From positions 46,467,811 through 46,531,810 of the forward strand of contig CM040085.1 of assembly GCA_022496805.1 (NCBI GenBank): a stretch of 64,000 bases of DNA, given 5' to 3'. A program made the position numbers and the translations under genes. The notes under the pieces were generated by a model. It made no database searches, was not told the DNA's origin, and saw only the letters and a program-made list of their open reading frames with translations. This document shows positions 47,101 through 58,318 of this stretch, in pieces; the first letter of the stretch is position 1, and every line of letters starts with the position of its first letter. Origin of the DNA: Pohlia nutans. Taxonomy: Eukaryota > Streptophyta > Bryopsida > Bryales > Mniaceae.

Positions 47101-49246
47101 GTCAAACATGCCTTCGCTGATTGATATTATATATTATGTTTTCTTGGAGGGGGACATTATTTCTTTAAACCTAGTAATTCCAGACCTGGAGTTGAGGAAT
47201 TTTTATCTACTATTGCTTCACTTTTTAGTTAGTGGATTTTATACGCATCTTCACGAGTTGTTCGTCAGCAAAAGCTCACTCAGCTCGGCGGCGGTTGGAT
47301 GTCTCAGGTGAGATATATCTTGGAAAATTGCAAGGAAGACATGGAGTTTTTCGACAAGTGGGTGGAACAGGGTATCATCACCCGTCTCACTGTATGTTCC
47401 ATCACTTTATGATCCCATGGACGTTTAATAATATGCCTTGATCACGTGTGTGTAAAACTTCGATGACCTGTCATGTCAGAAAAGAACAACAATTGTGTGT
47501 TGTCTCAGAAGAACAATTTTTTACTGATCTGCCGCCCGGGTGGTGCTATGTTCTCAGAATGTAGTGGAGAAACCCTTTGTGCACGTGACCTACACTGAAG
47601 CAGTTGAGCTTCTTCAGAAAGCAAAGAAGAAGTTTGAATTTCCGGTTAGTCCAAACTGCCATTTTATATGAATAGAAGTGCTGTTCAAGTAGGAAAACTC
47701 CTTTCTAGTCATGAAGATACTGCGACAATAATCTCTTCAAAATCCAGTGATGATGCATGCAACTGAAACAATGTGCATGAGAGCCTCCCTTGCAGGTGAA
47801 ATGGGGAGCTGACTTGCAGAGTGAACATGAACGTTACCTCACGGAAGTGGCCTTCAGTGGCAACCCTGTCATTGTTACTGATTACCCAAAGGTATGGTTT
47901 TGATAAGGTTATGAAGTTTCAAGAATGGAGTGCATGCCGAACAATTGAGTAACGACATCTGCTTTTGGTATACTATCTTTTGTGATGTCTATTCATCCAA
48001 AGTGCGACTCCCTTATTGTTCAATTTTTTTTATGGAGCAGGACATAAAGGCCTTCTACATGAGACAAAATGAAGATGGAAAAACTGTGGCAGCAATGGAT
48101 CTGCTTGTTCCCAGGGTTTGATTTCCTCCCCATTATTTTCTTTCCATATCGTAGATAGAGGACTGCCTGACAAGACCTTGCTTATTATGTAGACGATGTT
48201 GTTGAGTAGTAGTAGGCTCAGATGAAGCTGAGTAAGAGCATGAGGTTAACCACCCTATTTCTGCCACTTTGTGATCATTATGTATCAGTGTCTTACCTTG
48301 AAACATTTGATATGTACACTGTTGGTACATGGTGACACAAATAGGGTGACTTCCGAATTGTGGCACAAACAGAGTGGCTTACCTGATATTTGGTAGACAT
48401 AGTAATGTTGTAATGCTTGTGCGTTCAGGTGGGAGAGCTAATAGGTGGAAGTCAACGTGAAGAGCGACTCGAAGTGCTCGAGAGACGGATTGAGGAGCTT
48501 GGGCTCAACAAGGAGAGCTACTGGTGGTACCTTGACCTGCGGCGTTATGGTTCTGGTAAGCTCTTCACATCACTAAAATTGACTAAAGTCAAACCCTAAA
48601 ATTTACTAAAATTTACTAATAAAACCCTGAGTCATTGAGCAACTTTAGAACCACGATTGTGCAAACTCTAAAACCATGATAGGTCATTAGTCCCTGACTT
48701 TGCTTTCAAACGCTGAACTCAACATATTAGTTGAAGTGCGTTAATGTTAAGAGAATCACTGAATAGAACCATGATTCTACCTTGAATTCCGGATGGGCCC
48801 AGGGTGTGAGGAGTTGAAATCCAGGATGTTATCTGATATAACTGAACACATATTGGCTTTCTTTACTTAAACCCTAAAGGACCAAGGATTCATGGTTTTA
48901 AAATGACAAATTCAATTGATCATATTGTGAAAAATATATTTCAGCTGGGACCAAATTTTATATCACCGGAGTCAGTGAAGAGCATTGCATGTGTTGGTTC
49001 AAAAATAAGCAAAATAAATTCCACATAGAATCTACAAACATGAGGTCCAATTTGGGCTTCTTGGTCTTTTTAGGGGTTAACCGATTTTGCACCTTTTCTA
49101 AAGCCTGTGGACTGTTTTTGTTCGTTGCAGTTCCACATGCAGGGTTTGGGTTGGGTTTTGAGAGACTGGTGCAGTTTGCAACTGGAATTGAGAACATTCG
49201 AGATGTCATTCCCTTTCCCAGAACGCCAAATTCAGCTGAATTTTAG
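44104..49246 (+). CDS. SYNO: Asparaginyl-tRNA synthetase, chloroplast/mitochondrial, 15 exons
   Basis: Class II aminoacyl-tRNA synthetase charging organellar tRNA-Asn. My exon model, all GT-AG and in frame: 44104-44505, 44830-44898, 45393-45503, 45609-45716, 46127-46264, 46382-46462, 46684-46761, 46850-46918, 47022-47096, 47308-47391, 47558-47644, 47796-47891, 48041-48115, 48429-48555, 49131-49246 (TAG). It gives 571 residues; Arabidopsis SYNO/OVA8 is about the same length. Residues 1 to about 75 are Ala/Arg/Ser-rich, as in a dual-targeted transit peptide. The OB-fold anticodon domain covers about 110-225 ([21 protein letters not shown]). Motif 1 is near [14 protein letters not shown] (256-269), motif 2 FRAE at 337-340, and motif 3 GLGFER at 540-545. 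All introns are phase 0 except the last. The start is the only ATG giving a plausible transit peptide. Introns 2, 4, 13 and 14 carry MITE sequence; the exons look intact. Confidence 0.95.
44940..45153 (+). mobile_element. piggyBac-like MITE pB-K copy 1, in AsnRS intron 2
   Basis: Left TTAT then CCCCTAAAGGACCAAGAA; right CTTGGTCCTTTAGGGG then TCGA; 214 bp. The target copies have decayed from TTAA. Just left, CTGTAGAGCTTA(A/T)CCC is duplicated in tandem (44925-44947). Inverted relative to 48867-49080. Confidence 0.8.
45790..45865 (-). mobile_element. pB-K remnant in AsnRS intron 4
   Basis: GTGAAGAACATTGCATGTGCTGG matches the core of the copy at 48867-49080 (GTGAAGAGCATTGCATGTGTTGG); no ends are left. 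Confidence 0.55.
48244..48383. mobile_element. ~140-bp MITE in AsnRS intron 13
   Basis: Imperfect inverted ends GGTTAACCACCCTATTT and CAGAGTGGCTTACC, with an inner second pair around GTGACACAAATAGGGTGAC. TGA lies on both sides (possible 3-bp duplication). Degenerate relatives are at 13045-13095, 26607-26880, 54393-54504 and 55616-55702. Confidence 0.6.
48867..49080 (-). mobile_element. piggyBac-like MITE pB-K copy 2, in AsnRS intron 14
   Basis: TTAAACCCTAAAGGACCAAGG at the left, TTGGTCTTTTTAGGGGTTAA at the right; 214 bp, the same length as copy 1 but inverted. TTAA is intact on both sides. It ends 50 bases before the last exon. Confidence 0.85.
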
Positions 49247-49544
49247 TAGCAAGAACTAGGTATTGTAGTTCCTGTATCTGTATACAACTCAGTGGCATTG
49301 TAGCATGTACATCTCTAAAAAATTCTGTCTCGGTAATTCATTCTTTGCACATTCAAGGTGTTTCACAATTCATGTATACTGAAGGGAAAGCTGCATAGGC
49401 AAGTTTTCCTGTCCATAATCAAAAAAAAGAAGAAAAAAAGGTTACCAGGCGCTTTCCTTGCTATCACGTCCCTCTTGTGAACAGTAGGCTTGTGGAAGTT
49501 TTAAAAATCATTTCTTGAATGTTGGTGCACAAGTGTCTTAACCC
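49247..49544 (+). other. AsnRS 3' region
   Basis: Contains TGTA-rich sequence (TTGTAGCATGTACAT at about 49297), which could serve as a plant far-upstream polyadenylation element. No exact cleavage site can be fixed. Confidence 0.35.
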
Positions 49545-50351
49545 TTAACCCTTCAGTGCCCAGGGTGGTTATGGAGAAACCACAGTTTTTTGGGTGATGT
49601 TTCTTTAAAACTCTCTCTGTTGAAATTAGAGATACTATTAATAGTATCCAACTGTATGAATGTAAGCATAGCTTAATGAAACAAGTGTCGGTTAAATCTT
49701 GGTAAGATCGGACCGTTGGATTGGAAGATTATAGTATGTCTTTGAACCGTATAATGCACACTCAAAAATGAGATTTTGGGGGGTGTGTGACTTCAAGGTT
49801 AAATAGAATTTGGGTTAATTTTCAAAAATAAAAGTGAAGATGTTCAGCAATGGCATGTGTCAACACCTCTTCATTGCAATCTTTTATGTCAAGAACAGAC
49901 TCATACATAATTATTGTGAATTTTATAAGTGAGAGTGACTTACCCATGTACGGTTTAGGACAAAATTTATACGTTAAAATAAGAAAGGAGTTGGTACATT
50001 GATGAAGATTAGACTACATACACTAATGGAACATGAATAAGAGAACACAATCCAAAAAAATATACAAGATAACAAACTTGCAAACACAAGAAATACCACA
50101 TAGTACGTATGTTGTATTTGTAAGTATTTGCTGTATTTTGAGGTATTTACAGTATTTTGGTGTTTTGTACATAGGTATTTGGATAGCTAAGAAAGTCAGA
50201 TTCCAAATTATCTTTTTGCATCATCTGCAAAATCAAAAGTTACACATCTGAACTTCAGACATCGGACTGAGATGGTTCACAAATTTTCCAACATTTCATT
50301 TTCTAGTGATCTAGTGACCACTGAGTGGTTACCTGGGCACTAAAGGGTTAA
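49545..50351. mobile_element. piggyBac-like element pB-B copy 2
   Basis: TTAACCCTTCAGTGCCCAGG at the left and CCTGGGCACTAAAGGGTTAA at the right; TIR of about 16 bases with one mismatch; 807 bp. It is a near-complete member and serves as the uninterrupted reference for 4785-6177. An extra TTAACCC lies seven bases to the left. Confidence 0.85.
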
Positions 50352-50672
50352 GAGTAGCTCCACCGCAGCCCTCCCAGAGTCTCTCACACTCCAGAACTAG
50401 ATGAAAAGTGCCAAGGGCCCTTCCAAAATGTCTCGACTCTTAATCCTAGCGTGTCAAGAAATGGCTCTTCAAATCACTATTTAGTTGACTATATCCCCAC
50501 ATTCTACTTGTGATTGGTCCATTGACTATTTGATGTGCACTTTTGATGTGTGAGGGGCGTGCAAGGGTGGGGGAGTGTAAGTGCAAGGGCTCTTCAAATG
50601 TAAATGAATAATTTCAGCGAGTCACCTCTAGCGTGTAGGAGTGTGAATGCTCTAAAAGACGTATGCTTTCCT

Positions 50673-51354
<682 letters not shown>

Positions 51355-51431
51355 CCGTGATTCTCTTTCTAACTTACTTTGGTTCTATTCTAAAGAAATT
51401 ATAGATCCCTCAAAGGTGCTCGGTTTGACAT

Positions 51432-51979
51432 TTAACCTTTTAACGTCCAAATCCTCCACCGATTTCAAATATGTTTTATAAAATGTTTGATGAATCACAA
51501 AGATGGAATTGATATACAAAGTTAAGTTGTAAATGTCAATGTGAAGATCACATCTATACAGTTAGATTTATCATTTTTTTTATTAATAAATTGTAATTAA
51601 AATTTCAAGATTTTCTTTTGAAATTCAATTAAAAATCCCAAATTAACCAAATTTTTTTATTTTAAAATTGTAATGAATTTGGAATAACATGCACTACGAG
51701 ATGGTATGATTTCCATTATTTGATTATACTTATTTTGGAAAATCATGTGTAAGGTCTCAACTTTTGAACTAAGAATGAAACATGACATAAACCAATTTTG
51801 TTATTTAAAAAACAATTACAATGTCTTATTTTGAAGGTCCATACTATACAAATGATAGTCAGCTAGCATAAGATCTATGAGAAATTTGGATGGATGGAAA
51901 TTGTCCATCTATGTAGTCAAGAGAATAGTTTGAATCTCTTCATTGTTCACTATGTGGACGAAGGGCGTCAAAGGGTTAA
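51432..51979. mobile_element. piggyBac-like MITE pB-H copy 3
   Basis: TTAACCTTTTAACGTCC at the left, GGCGTCAAAGGGTTAA at the right; 548 bp, same orientation as 12038-12575 and only 77 bases from pB-H copy 2, which is inverted. Confidence 0.75.
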
Positions 51980-52765
51980 GGGTTACATTTTATATTTTGT
52001 TATTTTCTACCAGAAAAGGTAAAACATTTATTTTAAGGAGGGGCTCAAAGGCACTTGTGTCCCATCTCCTAACTCCTTAACCGACCATATTTGGTCAATC
52101 CAAAATTTCAAAGAACTTTAAAAGTCCATAACTTTTGCAAAAATAACAACTTTTGAGTGTGTTTATTTTTCCCTTGTACATATTGAAATTGATCAACCTT
52201 TTCAAAAAGAAAATTTGAAAAAATATTTACTGATTTTACTCTAAAGCCCTCAAAGTGATAGTAGCTCAAATTGGCACAAATTTGAAAATATGCCCGGAAC
52301 GGAATCTTAAAGTTTTTTATCAAATAAGATTAGCTCTAACCTAAATAAGGCAACCACCATATAAAACCAATGTTTTTGGCCTATCTACTTGATTCCAAGT
52401 AAAAATGACTAAACATGTATTTTTATGAATTTTCAAAGATAATTCTTATAAATTGATTATTAAAAAATTCATAGCATTTTTTCAAATTTTAACTGTATAG
52501 ATGTTGTCTTATTGTTATGCTCTATGTATATTTAAAGATAATAACTCATAAAAGTTGAGTACAATAAATATTATAACTCATTTAGTTTGTCAAAAAAGCC
52601 CTTGGATACTTAGGAATTGATTTAAGGTTATTCAAGCTATTTTTGGATTTTATATGGGTCCCAATTACACAGAGTCGTAAAAATGGTTCACCATGTATTG
52701 CATATTGGAATTTTATGTTTTTTTTCCTACTTAAACTAAATTTAGACCATGAAAATGAGTTCTAT

Positions 52766-53217
52766 TGCATTTGAGCTTAACTAACAAAATAAAGCTTACC
52801 AAGTCTAGTTTTTACTCCACTTTGAATTATTGGAAAACTCTGAAAATTGAGTGTTTTATTGGAGTTACAAGTTTGGTGGATATTATTATTGTGTATCAAT
52901 TTTCTAAATTTATATACATGGATGATTTTCATTTACTGTTCATTTCTCCATTGTCATTTACACCTTTGGTAAATAAAAAATTGGAATTCTTGAGTATATT
53001 TTGTAAATGATATGAATTATCTTTACAATCACTTCAAAAATCATAGTAATTTCAAATTTTTACCAAAACTTATGAAAAAAACATGGTTTGTAGTAGACAC
53101 ATAGCTTCATCTACTTAAAATATAAAGTTGAATTCTTATCTAGTTATAGTGGCAAAATTGAAAATGACAAGTAAAGCAAGAATCCATAGTAGTCATAGGC
53201 CAGACATTTAAGGGTAA
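52766..53217. mobile_element. piggyBac-like pB-J copy 2 (left end uncertain)
   Basis: Right end CAGACATTTAAGGG followed by TAAA; body matches 34411-34957 from GCTTACCAAGTCTAG onward. The left terminus may be TTAACCGACCATATTTGGTC at 52078, which would make it 1.14 kb, but similarity to copy 1 is visible only from about 52766. Confidence 0.5.
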
Positions 53218-53334
53218 ATTCCTAAGCGTGTAAAGAAACCCTTGGGATCATATTTGGTCGTTTTCAATTAGTTCCTAACTACTTTTCACCTAGTTCCTAG
53301 TTTCAAATGAAAATGGTCCCAACTAAAAAAGTGT

Positions 53335-53336
<2 letters not shown>

Positions 53337-53373
<37 letters not shown>

Positions 53374-53387
53374 GGGGGGGGGGGGGT
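53337..53387. repeat. (GT)n followed by poly-G
   Basis: About 34 bases of GT and then 16 G. The Cys-Val frame across it is an artefact. Confidence 0.97.
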
Positions 53388-53803
53388 GTGTGTTTTCTAC
53401 TTTCTAGTCTAATTTACCATTCTTCAAAATTGTTAAAATTGCGTTTTTTACAGCACTTTAAAGCTCAAACCTCTAAAATTCCAATATACACTACAGAAAA
53501 AAGTTTTCTACCGAATTTCTTTTTATATAAGTTCAAGAAGCATGCCACCTACACCTTGTTCATCACTATTATTTACATTTCCCTTAAAAAATCATACTCT
53601 TTAAGAATTTTGTAATTACTATGGTTTTTACAAAGAAAACTTTGAAGAATATTTTAAAATTCATTTTTATTTACATGATTATGGAAAAATCAGGGTAAAT
53701 TGGTTTAATAGCAACTTATATGAGAAAAATAACCAGAAAAAATTGTATATTTTAAAATGTGAAAAATTGATGAGGTTTAATTGGGTAACTATAGTGTGGA
53801 AGC

Positions 53804-54386
53804 TTAACCCCTAAAGGACCCGGGGGGTGTTGAACTTAGCTCTTGTTTTCTTGACTATCTCTTGTAGCAAGCTCAATTCCTCATTGGTGTGGGGTAATTT
53901 TGACGATCGGCACCGTTGAAATTAAAGAAGACTCACATAGTTTTTTTATGAAAAAAAGATCAACAAAATCGCACAATTTTTGAGAAAATGCCACCGTTGA
54001 GAAGATTGATGGAACTTGTTTGGGATATTTTGTACACATGTTGAAATCGGATTGTTCAAAACTGCTCCAAAAATTCTGAAATTTTTACTGTGAGTAGAAA
54101 TCATCATTCCAAACATGTGAAAAAAATTTCAAGTAACTTGGAGGTGTGAGGAGGAAGATATGAGGGTCTAAAGTGACACCTAGATACCCTCTGTGCAACT
54201 CAAAAAAATCACCAAAAATCGCTCACTTGATGAATTTCCGATCAAGAAGTATATACAGATTTGGCTCTCAAAAAGAGCCAGGGTCTCTTTGTTGCTCATC
54301 CTACAATCCAAAGCCCAAGAACCCAAATTTCCTCACTTTCTAGTTCCAGAAGCCGCATGGGGGCCTTACGGTCCTTTAGGGGTTAA
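53804..54386. mobile_element. piggyBac-like MITE pB-I copy 2, nested near the end of pB-C copy 2
   Basis: TTAACCCCTAAAGGACCCGG at the left and ACGGTCCTTTAGGGGTTAA at the right; 583 bp. The host reads GTGGAAGC before it and GGGTTAA after it. The intact host end would be GTGGACGCTTAAGGGTTAA (as in 60807-61359, which has GTGGACGCTTAAGGATTAA), so the element used the TTAA seven bases inside the host terminus and duplicated it. Confidence 0.85.
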
Positions 54387-54392
54387 GGGTTA

Positions 54393-54504
54393 AGGTAAAC
54401 TACCCATTTGTGCGCCATATGATTGTTTGTGCCTCTTCGGGGTCACTATATAACTTATCAATGTCTTACCATTTAAAATTTTGATATGTAGGGTGGCTTA
54501 CCTT
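54393..54504. mobile_element. Small GGTAAGCCACCC-family element next to pB-C copy 2
   Basis: AAGGTAAACTACCC at the left and GGGTGGCTTACCTT at the right, about 110 bp; degenerate relative of 48244-48383. Confidence 0.5.
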
Positions 54505-56378
54505 AGGTGAAACAAACTTAAATAATCACATTTTTTTACACGCTTAAGGTAACCAATAACATTATCAAATTCTTATGATGTTTACGCAAAGAGAACCATT
54601 GACATTTGACCAATGGTTCACTGGACCTATCAAATGTTGGTTTGGAAAAGCAACTCTTGAGACTCCAAAGTCTTGGTTTTACTAGTTATCGTCTCCTTTA
54701 CCACGATGATTCAAAAGTCATATATGTACTTATAGCGTCCTCTACAATAAGTGGTGGTATTCATCATGCATGCAACATCATTCCATTCACTTAAAGAATC
54801 ATCCTTATTAGATTAATCTCTAAGACAACAAACCAACCTTATCCTTTTTACTACAATAATTTACTCTTGACCTGTTTGGACCATAAGCACTATACAAGTT
54901 GAAAAATAAAACCATCAACTATGGTAACCCAACATCCCTTCTTTCATCTTTTCATACCACTTAGTAGCCAATATGCCATGTAAGCTTTGCAACTTAAGTC
55001 ATCAATTGATTTATTGAGTTGCAAGTATTTGGTTTCTTTTTTCCTATCATTCTTGATTTTCTTTTAATTCTCATGATTTCTTTCAATAGAACTTTTATTA
55101 TTCTATAAGAAATTTTTTTCAACATGTTTTCATTTCAATTGTCCCACTTGGTTTAAATTAGCATACATATATTAAAAATACCACATGAAGGTCGTAAGAA
55201 TTGTATTCAGTCCTTTGACTACATGAGGTCTTGTTTATGGTCTTTCTTTTCATTTCATCATGATGCTTTTCAATGATTAAATAAATTTTGCAAGTCAATG
55301 ACAAGTCTTTGGAGATTCACCATATTAAATGTTGACTCATAATTGTTGCCGTCATTTACTGTAGGTTAGGAAATAATATGGAATTTATTAAGGATTAATC
55401 GTATTCATTCAATCATTTAACTAAGTAAACAAATTATATGTACTTTTTGTCAACCAAGTTTTAGGAATTACATATGTGGATTAGTTTCCACTAATAAATA
55501 ACAAGTTTTTGGAAGTTCATGTGGCATGTCTACGCTAGTGTTGGACTAGTATGGCACTTTTTTGCAGTAAAAGCTTAGACGCCTTGTGTTGCATCTTGAA
55601 GGCATTCTGTTTATACCAATAGTGTACATACCAATTTTCTAAATGTAAGACATTAAAACATAGTGATCACACAATGACACAAATGAAATATTTTTTACCT
55701 CATAGTTATAAAATTTTGAAAAGTAAAATGGTGTGACTTTTCAAATCCACATATACGAATTTGGCCATCAAGTTTGAGCAAAGTGAAGTCAACGTAAAGT
55801 GTTGTAGATGATTAGAGCTGATAAGTTTGAATCGGACACAGTTTGACCAGAAAGTCAACGATACGAGCTTGTAATTCCTATTGTACTCTTCATTGAGTTC
55901 ATCTGCTTGCGAAAGTCCACGTTCGAGAGAGCGCTTAGATCTCCAAAATTCAGCAAGATTGTAATGCCTGAGAAGAGCATGATCTCGATCGAGCAAGAGA
56001 AAATGAAGCAGGAGCACTGACAGAAATGAAATGAAGCAATACTCGACAGGGGATTTATTGCAATTGGTAGCCCATCAAAAGAATCATGGGGTGAGTAGCA
56101 CAATGTAATTAATCAATATGATCAACATCGATCCGGAAACTGTATCTCATTCTAGAGCTATCTAGAACTAATGAAGGAACTGGTGGTAATATATGATGCT
56201 ACCATGCCCCAAACCTACGTATGAATGGAAAAAAATTATTATCGTCATAGACATTGACCATCGCATGATGGTAGAAATGGTCAAAGACTATGAAGACTCC
56301 TCGATCGACGGCGACTGAATGGTCCGAAGAAGGTTTTGGAGAAAAAGAATTAATACCTAAGTAATGCCCGTGTTAGCA
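54505..56378. other. No gene recognised
   Basis: AT-rich. A fragment of the 48244-48383 family lies at 55616-55702. After about 55700 the composition rises toward the zinc-finger gene; frames on the minus strand at 55706-56103 have no motif and may be part of its 3' region. Confidence 0.4.
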
Positions 56379-58318
56379 TTAGCCGGACCGTGCCTTGAAG
56401 GGAAGTGAATGGTTGAACGCAGCTCCCATCACACAGTTCACAGCTTCGAACGACGGTGCTTGTAATTGTTTGGTGCCAGAGATCCACGAATGCGGTTGAT
56501 GATTGAACTGGAATCGATCTTGCAGCTTCGTGTACACAGGCAGATTCGTGAAGGAAATCGTGGGAATGGTGGGATCCACCATGTTGGAAGCCCAAGATGT
56601 ATTGGAAAGCTCGAGCGGGAAATCATGGCGCGCTAATTTGAATTCGGGCGGGACCTCGGGGACGCCTTTGAAATCGGGAAGCGGGATCGGCAGGCCCAAT
56701 TGCGTGGTGGAATCGTCTCGGGCCCTCTTGTATCCTGATCTTTGAGAACTACGAGAGATCATGTTCTGCTCGGAATCGTCTGAGGAGGAATTTGAATTTG
56801 TTTGGTGATCTTGACAAGCCGGATGGGCTTTCTTGTGCGCCACCAAGTTGCATTTGAAGGCGAATTTGAGGCCGCATTTGCATTCAATCGGCTCACCGCA
56901 CAGCTTCTCGTGGTCGCGCACATCAACCTGCATTGGGATTGCAAGTTAGGGTTGGAAAAACAAAGGATCTTGATCCTGTGGAAATGAGAAATTGATTGTT
57001 CAAAGTGATGGTGTAAGTAGGAAAAACAGAGGATCTTGATCCGGTGGAAATGAGAAATTGATTGTTCAATGTGATAGTCTAAGTAGGAAAAACAGAGGAT
57101 CTTGATCGGGTGGAAATGAGAAATTGATTGTTCAAAGTGATGGTGTAAGTAGGAAAAACAGAGGATCTTGATGAAATGGGAAATTGATCGGAGTGATGGT
57201 GTAAGTATTTGTACCTCGATGTAGAACTTCTTGTCGCACTTGCGGCATCCAAATGGCTTCTCTCCTTCTGAGTGCTTGCGGCCGTAGTGGCGCCGAAGCT
57301 CGTACAGTCCCACGAAGGTCTCCTTGCACTTGGGACATCGCGACGGGATTTTCTTGTTGTGGCCTGCCTTCAAGGAACTCGGCAACATACACTCTTTGCT
57401 CGCGGCGCTGCCGTCGCTGTAATGCGTCTTGTGGTGCATCTTCATCGTCTGCGGATTCTTGAACGTTTTGTTACAGCCTTCGTGTTGGCATTTGAACGGC
57501 CGCTTGTTTTTTATCAAGTCCACGGACACCACCGCTGCTTCAATTTCGTCAGTTTCTGACTTCTCGACTGCCTGTAAACCAAGGACGAGGAGATTTAATG
57601 CCTACTTTGAATTCACAGAAGAGATGAAACGGAACTATTTTTTAACGTTTTTCAATCTTTGTACATGTACTTACAGCTTAAGAACAGAGTAGAATCGATT
57701 ACAAAATGGAAGAAGACAGGGGATTCTGTTTTTCCGGAAGAGCGAGATGCATCATGTATATATATTTATACATACCTTAGGAGGATCCTCGTCGGGGGTT
57801 GGAAGAACTGCTCCGACGGTCGATGTCAAATCCTGAAGCTCCATCTTGGGTATTACCACGGATGGCTGACTATGACGCAGAAATATTGATGATTGATCTT
57901 GCTCGAGATGCGCATGTGTCGACATTGAAGGAACCGAAAGATTTTCCAGCAACGCGCTGTTATACATTTCAACAGCTTGAGAGATCTGCCCCGGCGCCAC
58001 CATATTCTTCAGAGTGCTCACCAGATTGGGGTGCATTGTGCTGATCATGGAGCTACAGCCGTTGATCTGCTGGAAAAACTCTTCGGAACTGTCAAGCGGT
58101 TGCAAGTCCGATGAACTGAACTCCGAGGAATCGCTGAATGCAGACAGAGCCGGAAATGTGGGGTACGAAAAATTATCGGACCACGGGCCTCCAAACGTGT
58201 CGTTGAAGAACGTCCCGCCCATCGTTGATGCAGATCCGAGCGTCAAAGGCCCGGCGTCGAAGCTTGGTGCTTCAGTGCCATACATGTTCAACAGAGAAGA
58301 GGTAGCTGTGACTGCCAT
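56379..58318 (-). CDS. C2H2 zinc-finger transcription factor with four tandem fingers (WIP/STOP1/IDD-like arrangement)
   Basis: Three exons on the minus strand, GT-AG and phase 0 throughout: 58318-57776, 57571-57215 and 56927-56379, giving 482 residues from the MAVTATSS methionine. An upstream in-frame ATG at 58369 would add 17. Residues 1-200 are Ser-rich and acidic and probably regulatory. Fingers: C209-C214-H227-H231; C260-C263-H276-H281; C290-C293-H306-C310 (C2HC type); and C316-x-C318-H331-H335. Two classical fingers followed by a C2HC finger and a C-x-C finger in close succession is the arrangement of plant WIP, STOP1 and IDD nuclear regulators; the linkers (HYGRKH, RDHEKLCG, CKCG) fit this. 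I cannot choose among these or assign a target. Intron 2 splits finger 3 between its cysteines and its His/Cys pair, so retention would destroy it. The rest, 336-482, is unstructured-looking. Confidence 0.88.
56954..57207 (-). repeat. 66-bp tandem repeat filling intron 2 of the zinc-finger gene
   Basis: GGATCTTGAT begins its unit at 56965, 57031, 57097 and 57163, a constant 66-bp period, with the last unit shortened. Since 66 is 22 codons, the minus-strand frame continuing from exon 2 reads a 22-residue repeat (core KILCFSYLHHHFEQSISHF) without stops through the intron. Confidence 0.92.

Larger units (their letters stand above)
53214..54393. mobile_element. piggyBac-like pB-C copy 2, interrupted by pB-I copy 2
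   Basis: Left end decayed (TAAATTCCTAAGCGTG, compare CCCCTAAGTGTG in copy 1); right end TTAAGGGTTAA at 54383-54393. Body matches 36442-36971. A (GT)n plus poly-G run at 53337-53387 has expanded inside. It directly abuts pB-J copy 2. Confidence 0.7.

Noticed and set aside
56759..57532. A continuous 257-codon minus-strand frame through the zinc-finger gene
   Set aside because: It reads through intron 2 and leaves the exon 3 frame; splicing at 57215/56927 restores the finger 3 and finger 4 residues, so the spliced model is preferred.
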